A stretch of 5,519 nt of DNA from positions 1-5,519 of the forward strand of contig WJJR01000334.1 of NCBI GenBank assembly GCA_014729565.1. The letters are read 5' to 3'. Source of the stretch: Candidatus Zixiibacteriota bacterium. GTDB taxonomy: Bacteria; Zixibacteria; MSB-5A5; WJJR01. Shown here piece after piece: positions 1 to 3,241 of this stretch. The notes under the pieces are model-generated. The model searched no databases, was not told the DNA's origin, and was given only the letters and a program-made list of their open reading frames with translations. The position numbers were made by a program, and so were the translations under genes. Numbering within the stretch: the stretch's first letter is position 1; every line of letters begins with the position of its first letter.

Positions 1-50
1 GAGCGAACTAACACGAACAGATGACACGACCAATGTTGAGACGTAGCGTT

Positions 51-110
51 CCCCGCCCGACACACCCCGCCATGGGTGTCATGTTTTTGCCGCGACGGGG
101 GCTTTTTTTT
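51..110 (+). terminator. Possible rho-independent terminator of an upstream gene
   Basis: A 6-bp perfect stem (ACACCC at 62-67 with GGGTGT at 74-79, loop CGCCAT) is followed by T5 at 84-88. Just downstream, a GC-rich segment ends in GGGGGC and runs into T8 at 103-110. CCCCG at 51-55 can pair with CGGGG at 96-100, enclosing the first hairpin. The orientation fits termination of a plus-strand gene lying to the left. The geometry is imperfect: the first hairpin has a short T run 4 bases away, and the outer stem has only five GC pairs. The call is therefore tentative. Confidence 0.35.
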
Positions 111-166
111 GATGAGTGTGTTATATTAAAACTTTGAAGACTCTGTTTAAGTCGTTGGATCCAAAG

Positions 167-217
167 ATGAAACCGATGTACGCAGAACATTACCATTGTA
201 TCGAAGGAGGACCGTAA
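167..217 (+). CDS. Doubtful 16-codon micro-ORF in the leader
   Basis: ATG at 167 opens a 16-codon frame (MKPMYAEHYHCIEGGP) that closes at TAA 215-217. Its last sense codons contain AAGGAGG (204-210), a perfect anti-16S complement. No ATG, GTG or TTG sits 5-10 bases after this motif, so it looks like an orphan Shine-Dalgarno sequence. The micro-ORF has no good ribosome binding site of its own (GGATCCAAAG precedes it). It could be a leader peptide but may well be chance. I see no run of regulatory codons. Confidence 0.12.
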   Translation: MKPMYAEHYHCIEGGP

Positions 218-416
218 GCGAAGCGCTGGACGTCGACACCAAGGACGGACGGTGTGATTGGAGATTTCCCCGCCACTCCACTCGTACCACGCGACCCGCA
301 TAGTACTTAATTACCCACGATTGGTTTGAACGACCGTGGCCCACAGGACGGGCACTCAGTTTGCGTTTAGACCCCAACGGACCGGTAGCCCCGACTCCGC
401 GGCCACGGCTCCGTCC

Positions 417-459
417 CGATCCCCGACCGGCATCTAAGCCGTTCCGGGACCGGGGATTG
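417..459 (+). promoter_or_regulatory. Strong GC-rich hairpin in the leader of the first gene
   Basis: CGATCCCCG at 417-425 pairs with CGGGGATTG at 451-459. This gives nine consecutive pairs, one of them G-U. Inside, CCGG at 427-430 can pair with CCGG at 444-447, or alternatively CGGC at 428-431 with GCCG at 438-441. The two inner pairings are mutually exclusive. There is no T run after it, so it is not an intrinsic terminator. It lies about 90 bases before the favoured start at 548 and, if transcribed, would be a structured 5' leader element. No riboswitch class is recognised. Confidence 0.3.
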
Positions 460-534
460 ACAGGATGACCCAAGGCCCGGAGAGCGGCCCGCCGGCCGGA
501 CAACTGGCGACGCCTGAATGTCGCCCGCTTTCGC

Positions 535-542
535 AGAGGTGA
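535..542 (+). promoter_or_regulatory. Ribosome binding site of the first gene
   Basis: AGAGGTGA lies 5 bases before ATG 548 and matches the extended Shine-Dalgarno AGGAGGTGA except for one missing G. It is the main reason to prefer 548 over the earlier in-frame ATG at 518, which directly follows an in-frame TGA and has no such motif. A second in-frame ATG at 599 is also well placed, behind GGAAGGGAG (582-590) with an 8-base spacer, so the true start is not settled. Confidence 0.55.
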
Positions 543-547
543 AAACT

Positions 548-3205
548 ATGCAGATGGTTGCACACGACACAAAAACGACCCGGAAGGGAGTTTTGGCGAT
601 GGTTGACAGACGGCCGATGTTGGATAAGGGGGATATGCACTTGCACGGATTTGCCCATACCCGCCGCCTCCGCGCGATCCGGCGGCGCATGCTCGCCGTG
701 GCACTGCTCGTGGCGGCCGGCGCCCTGCTGCTCTTCCCGGCGACCGATGCTTCGGCGCAGACGCCATCGACGCTCGATACGCTGCGCATCGAGCCGGTGT
801 CACCGGTCTCTCCCGGCGATACGTTCTTCGTGGAGTTCTACATCCATAATGTGGACACGTTGGGGGCGATTAGCTTTCGAGTCGAGTTTGATGAAACCTT
901 GATCGAGCCACTGACAGATACAGCGGAAACGCAAGTCAACGTCGAAGTAGCGGAACAACCGCGCGGCCTGTTCACTCTCGCGGACACCTACGGTGGGTCA
1001 CTGCCTGACCCGGGAGTTCTAACGTGGGCGTTCGTTGACTTCGATTTGAATCCCGACGACTACTGGACTCCGTACGCCGGGACCATGATCCGCATGCAAT
1101 GGTTGGTCAAAAGCGGCGCCACTTCTCAAACCACAACCATTCAATTCGCCAATGATCCGGATTTCCCGAACTCAAACAACATCTTCGGTGACATTACAGG
1201 GTTACGACTGATCCGTCCAACACTCGTTGGCCGGACTATTACGATCGACGAGGACGGTGGTGGTTCACCGATCATCGAGAATTGCCCATCAAACTTCACT
1301 GTTGCGCAGGGCAACCTGGCACAGTTCTCGATCACGGCGACCGATCCGGACGGCGAGGATCTGGAATTGCAGGCGACGAATCTGCCGTCGGGGGCAACGT
1401 TTGGTCCTGCCAACCCGGTCACCGGGAACACCTCGGTAACAGGGACGTTTAACTGGATTCCGTCAACATCGCAATCGGGCGATTTTACAATCAGCTTCCG
1501 CGCGACTGATATCAACAACAACACCAGCCCGTTCTGCAATGTTACCATCACGGTCAGCCAGGACGTTATCGGGAATCCTCCGGATGTCACCTGCCAGGCG
1601 AGTACGATCAACGTCGACCAGGGGCAGTTGGTCGAGTTTACGGTCAATGCGACCGATGCCGACGGCGACGAGATGACCTTTACGGCGATGAATCTGCCGA
1701 CGGGGGCAACACTAACGCCGCCATTGCCGATCACCAGCACCGGGCCGTTGAACACGACCCTCCGCTGGACACCGTCGTTCTCGCAGTCGGGTGCGTTCAC
1801 GGTTACATTCCAGGCCGTCGACACGGACAACAACACCGGGTCCTGCAACACGTCGATCTTCGTCAATGAAGTCGAGAAGGACGAGTTGTTCACCACCTCA
1901 TCACCGGGCCAGAGGCCGCAGGGCGGTGTGCCGGGGACGCCGAATGTGGTGATCCCAATCGATTTTGTGAATGTGAATCAGTCGTTCGGTATTCAGTTCG
2001 ACTTCATCTATGATCCCACGATTTTTACACCGACGCAAATCCAGGTCACCGATCGTCTGGCCGGCTTCCAGATCTACGATGATCTGGGTGAGACGCCGGG
2101 ACGGATTCGCATTGTGGCATTCGACCTTTCCGGCAACCCCATCGCGATGGGATCATCGTCGGTGTTGTTCAACATTGTCGGCAATATGGTGGCCGGCACG
2201 ACTCCGGGTTCCTATCCGGTCGCTTTTGAAAATGCCTGGGAATCGATCAGTTCCGATCCTGATGAACCGTCGGTGTCGCTGGCTACGTCGGACGGTGTCA
2301 TCATGGTCGATTACCTTGGCGATGCGAACCTCGATACGCGTATCGACGTTGGTGACATTGTGGCGATTGTCGGTAATATTCTCGGTGATCACTCGTTCAC
2401 GCTGCGGCAGTTTGTCGCCGGCGACGTGATTGTCGACGCGACACTCGACGTCTTCGACCTGCAGGGCATCATCAACCTGATCTTCGGCGATCCGATCAGC
2501 CCGACACCGAATACCCCGAGCGGTGGCGGTCCGGCCAAAGTCGAGTTTGTGTACCAGCCGAATGACGGGCCGTACGGTTCCTATCATCTGATTACCGACG
2601 CTCCGATCGACATTGCCGGTGCGCAGGCGGCGATGCTGTATGATTCGAAGTCGGTGACGCTTGGCGCCCCCGAACCGTTGGCCGCAGCCTCCGGCATGGA
2701 TGTCCGTTATCGCGATCACCAACGGGGCGCGATGATGGCGCTGATGATCGACCCGACCAACCAGGCGCGGATCCCGGTGGGACGCAATGAGGTGATGCGC
2801 ATTCCGGTGCTGCAGAGCGCCAATGAACAGCCGGTGGTGCGGCTCAAAGAACTCAAACTGGCGGCGTCGGATGCCGGCAAGATTGAAGTGGAAAGCGCCA
2901 GCGCCGTGCCGCGCACGTTCACGCTGCATCAGAATTATCCGAATCCGTTTAACCCGTCGACGACGATCGCATTTACGATCCGCGGCGGTGATCAGGTTAC
3001 ACCGGTGGACGCCACACTCGAAGTATTCAACGTGCTCGGGCAACGGGTGGCGACGCTGTTGCAGGATCGTTTGGAACCCGGCCGCTACGAATTCCAATGG
3101 GATGGGACCGACCGGTCCGGCCGTTCGATGGCGAGCGGCTTGTACTTCTATCGTCTCAAGGCCGGGGGGCAGGACGAGACGCGGAAGATGGTGTTGCTGA
3201 AGTAA
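548..3205 (+). CDS. Secreted modular protein with cohesin-like modules, Ig-like repeats, dockerin and C-terminal sorting-type tail
   Basis: Function is unknown; it is probably an extracellular scaffold or adhesion protein. Residue numbers count from ATG 548 (885 aa). An unusually long basic N-region leads to a hydrophobic core (about 48-64) and a signal peptidase site after ASA at 68-70. Modules follow in order: cohesin-like (about 76-237); two Ig-like repeats (240-337, 344-441), each with one cysteine pair; cohesin-like (444-587); dockerin (588-648); a degenerate cohesin-like module (662-785); and a FlgD-Ig/Por-secretion-type tail (788-885) with YPNPFNP at 797-803 and GLYFYRL at 864-870. Cohesin-dockerin pairing is known for calcium-dependent protein assembly; that it happens here is inferred. 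No catalytic domain is seen. The gene is followed after 36 bases by a second secreted-protein gene on the same strand. Alternative starts at 518, 599 and 635 change only the N-region. The module calls for the first and third cohesins are the weakest. Confidence 0.93.
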   Translation: MQMVAHDTKTTRKGVLAMVDRRPMLDKGDMHLHGFAHTRRLRAIRRRMLAVALLVAAGALLLFPATDASAQTPSTLDTLRIEPVSPVSPGDTFFVEFYIHNVDTLGAISFRVEFDETLIEPLTDTAETQVNVEVAEQPRGLFTLADTYGGSLPDPGVLTWAFVDFDLNPDDYWTPYAGTMIRMQWLVKSGATSQTTTIQFANDPDFPNSNNIFGDITGLRLIRPTLVGRTITIDEDGGGSPIIENCPSNFTVAQGNLAQFSITATDPDGEDLELQATNLPSGATFGPANPVTGNTSVTGTFNWIPSTSQSGDFTISFRATDINNNTSPFCNVTITVSQDVIGNPPDVTCQASTINVDQGQLVEFTVNATDADGDEMTFTAMNLPTGATLTPPLPITSTGPLNTTLRWTPSFSQSGAFTVTFQAVDTDNNTGSCNTSIFVNEVEKDELFTTSSPGQRPQGGVPGTPNVVIPIDFVNVNQSFGIQFDFIYDPTIFTPTQIQVTDRLAGFQIYDDLGETPGRIRIVAFDLSGNPIAMGSSSVLFNIVGNMVAGTTPGSYPVAFENAWESISSDPDEPSVSLATSDGVIMVDYLGDANLDTRIDVGDIVAIVGNILGDHSFTLRQFVAGDVIVDATLDVFDLQGIINLIFGDPISPTPNTPSGGGPAKVEFVYQPNDGPYGSYHLITDAPIDIAGAQAAMLYDSKSVTLGAPEPLAAASGMDVRYRDHQRGAMMALMIDPTNQARIPVGRNEVMRIPVLQSANEQPVVRLKELKLAASDAGKIEVESASAVPRTFTLHQNYPNPFNPSTTIAFTIRGGDQVTPVDATLEVFNVLGQRVATLLQDRLEPGRYEFQWDGTDRSGRSMASGLYFYRLKAGGQDETRKMVLLK
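773..1258 (+). other. Cohesin-like module 1 of the first protein (domain)
   Basis: This module starts right after the signal peptide. It has the cohesin-style opening of an S-P-G-D turn followed by a strand of alternating hydrophobics (FFVEFYIHNVD), and then a G-A-I-S-F-R-V-E-F-D strand ending in a hydrophobic-acidic pair. The asparagine/aspartate-rich middle (DPDFPNSNN) and the closing GRTITID strand fit a jelly-roll beta sandwich. Assignment is by pattern only; another carbohydrate- or protein-binding beta sandwich is possible. Confidence 0.5.
1265..1870 (+). repeat. Two tandem Ig-like (putative-Ig / cadherin-like) repeats with paired cysteines
   Basis: Two units (1265-1558 and 1577-1870) have a period of about 103-104 residues. 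Shared landmarks are C near the start, DPDGED versus DADGDE, NLPSGATF versus NLPTGATL, FNWIPS versus LRWTPS, SQSGDFTI versus SQSGAFTV, and a second C near the end. The cysteines are C246/C330 and C349/C433, each pair exactly 84 residues apart and the only cysteines in the protein. This implies one intradomain disulfide per repeat. The pattern matches the putative-Ig (He_PIG-like) class common in bacterial surface proteins. Confidence 0.8.
1877..2308 (+). other. Cohesin-like module 2 of the first protein (domain)
   Basis: Landmarks are G-x-P-G-T-P-N-V-V-I-P-I-D-F-V-N (the cohesin opening strand), S-F-G-I-Q-F-D-F-I-Y-D-P (the strand that in cohesins carries the G-x-x-F-x-L-x-Y-D-P signature), G-R-I-R-I-V-A-F-D, and the closing DGVIMV just before the dockerin. 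This is the clearest of the three cohesin-like modules. A cohesin directly joined to a dockerin is the arrangement seen in surface proteins of FCB-group bacteria as well as in scaffoldins. Confidence 0.7.
2309..2491 (+). other. Type I-like dockerin module (domain)
   Basis: Two duplicated calcium-loop/helix segments lie within about 60 residues. The first loop is complete: GDANLDTRIDVGDIVAIV supplies D592, N594, D596, D600 and D603 at EF positions 1, 3, 5, 9 and 12. The second loop has D626, D630, D634 and D637 at positions 1, 5, 9 and 12, but isoleucine at position 3, so one calcium ligand is lost. Both are followed by hydrophobic helices (VAIVGNILG, LQGIINLIFG). Dockerins bind cohesins in a calcium-dependent manner; the partner here is unknown. 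Confidence 0.85.
2531..2902 (+). other. Degenerate cohesin-like module 3 of the first protein (domain)
   Basis: This beta-rich module lies between the dockerin and the tail. A strand P-I-D-I-A-G-A-Q-A-A-M-L-Y-D resembles the G-x-x-x-x-L-x-Y-D core of cohesins, and it ends in a K-L-A-A-S-D strand typical of the last cohesin strand. It is shorter than the other two modules (about 124 residues) and lacks the usual opening strand motif. It may be a divergent cohesin or a stalk domain. Confidence 0.4.
2909..3202 (+). other. C-terminal FlgD-Ig / type A secretion-sorting-like tail (domain)
   Basis: The last 98 residues carry the canonical run HQNYPNPFNPSTTI, then LEVFNVLGQRVATLL, the FQWDGTDRSGR loop, SGLYFYRL and a basic end (TRKMVLLK). 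Tails of this type are widespread in Bacteroidetes and other FCB-group extracellular proteins, where related tails direct type IX secretion and surface attachment. Whether this organism has that system cannot be seen from the window. This tail is the strongest lineage clue here. Confidence 0.9.
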
Positions 3206-3230
3206 CAACTCTGACGTGGTACTGACGTTC

Positions 3231-3238
3231 AGGAGGTG
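3231..3238 (+). promoter_or_regulatory. Strong ribosome binding site of the second gene
   Basis: AGGAGGTG is a perfect Shine-Dalgarno sequence with a 5-base spacer (TGTCA) between AGGAGG and ATG 3242. It fixes the start of the second gene. It sits in a 36-base gap after the first gene's TAA (3203-3205). I find no terminator hairpin in that gap, only a short GACGT direct repeat, so translation of both genes from one transcript is likely. Confidence 0.85.
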
Positions 3239-3241
3239 TCA

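Larger units (their letters stand above)
1..547. other. Intergenic region / possible long leader, no convincing gene
   Basis: I see no convincing protein gene or recognisable RNA gene here. All three plus frames are interrupted early: TGA at 22-24, TAG at 44-46 and TGA at 110-112. The open minus-strand frames (8-301, 147-503) encode arginine-rich, low-complexity-looking sequence with no domain and no ribosome binding site that I could find. The composition is uneven, with an AT-rich island at about 103-150 (T8 run, then TTATATTAAAAC) and a GC-rich stretch from about 330 to 517. The 3' end of an upstream plus-strand gene could lie in the first 46 bases (frame 2, ending ...TNVET before TAG at 44-46), but too little is visible to call it. 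I looked for tRNA, RNase P, tmRNA, SRP and cyclic-di-GMP riboswitch cores by eye and found none. Confidence 0.6.

Noticed and set aside
103..160. Promoter in the AT-rich island (TATATT at 122-127)
   Set aside because: No -35 hexamer sits at a normal distance from it, and the Bacteroidetes-type TAnnTTTG element is not matched (TAAAACTTTG has the wrong spacing).
318..340. tRNA T-loop-like TTCAAAC on the minus strand
   Set aside because: The flanking bases do not form a five-pair T stem, and no acceptor, D or anticodon arms are found around it.
492..499. CCGGCCGG palindrome near the first gene
   Set aside because: It is short and lies in a GC-rich stretch where such palindromes arise by chance. 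No second copy or spacing pattern supports an operator.
1141..1896. Minus-strand open frame (251 codons) opposite the Ig-like repeats
   Set aside because: Its apparent regularity mirrors the plus-strand repeats, and the plus-strand reading has paired cysteines and conserved repeat motifs that the minus frame cannot explain.
2153..3208. Long minus-strand open frame (351 codons) opposite the first gene
   Set aside because: It encodes His/Arg-rich sequence without domains or a signal peptide, lacks a convincing ribosome binding site, and lies wholly opposite a plus-strand gene with clear domains. It is a by-product of GC-biased codon use.
3206..3241. Terminator between the two genes
   Set aside because: The gap holds only a GACGT direct repeat and the self-complementary ACGT, with no stable stem and no T run.
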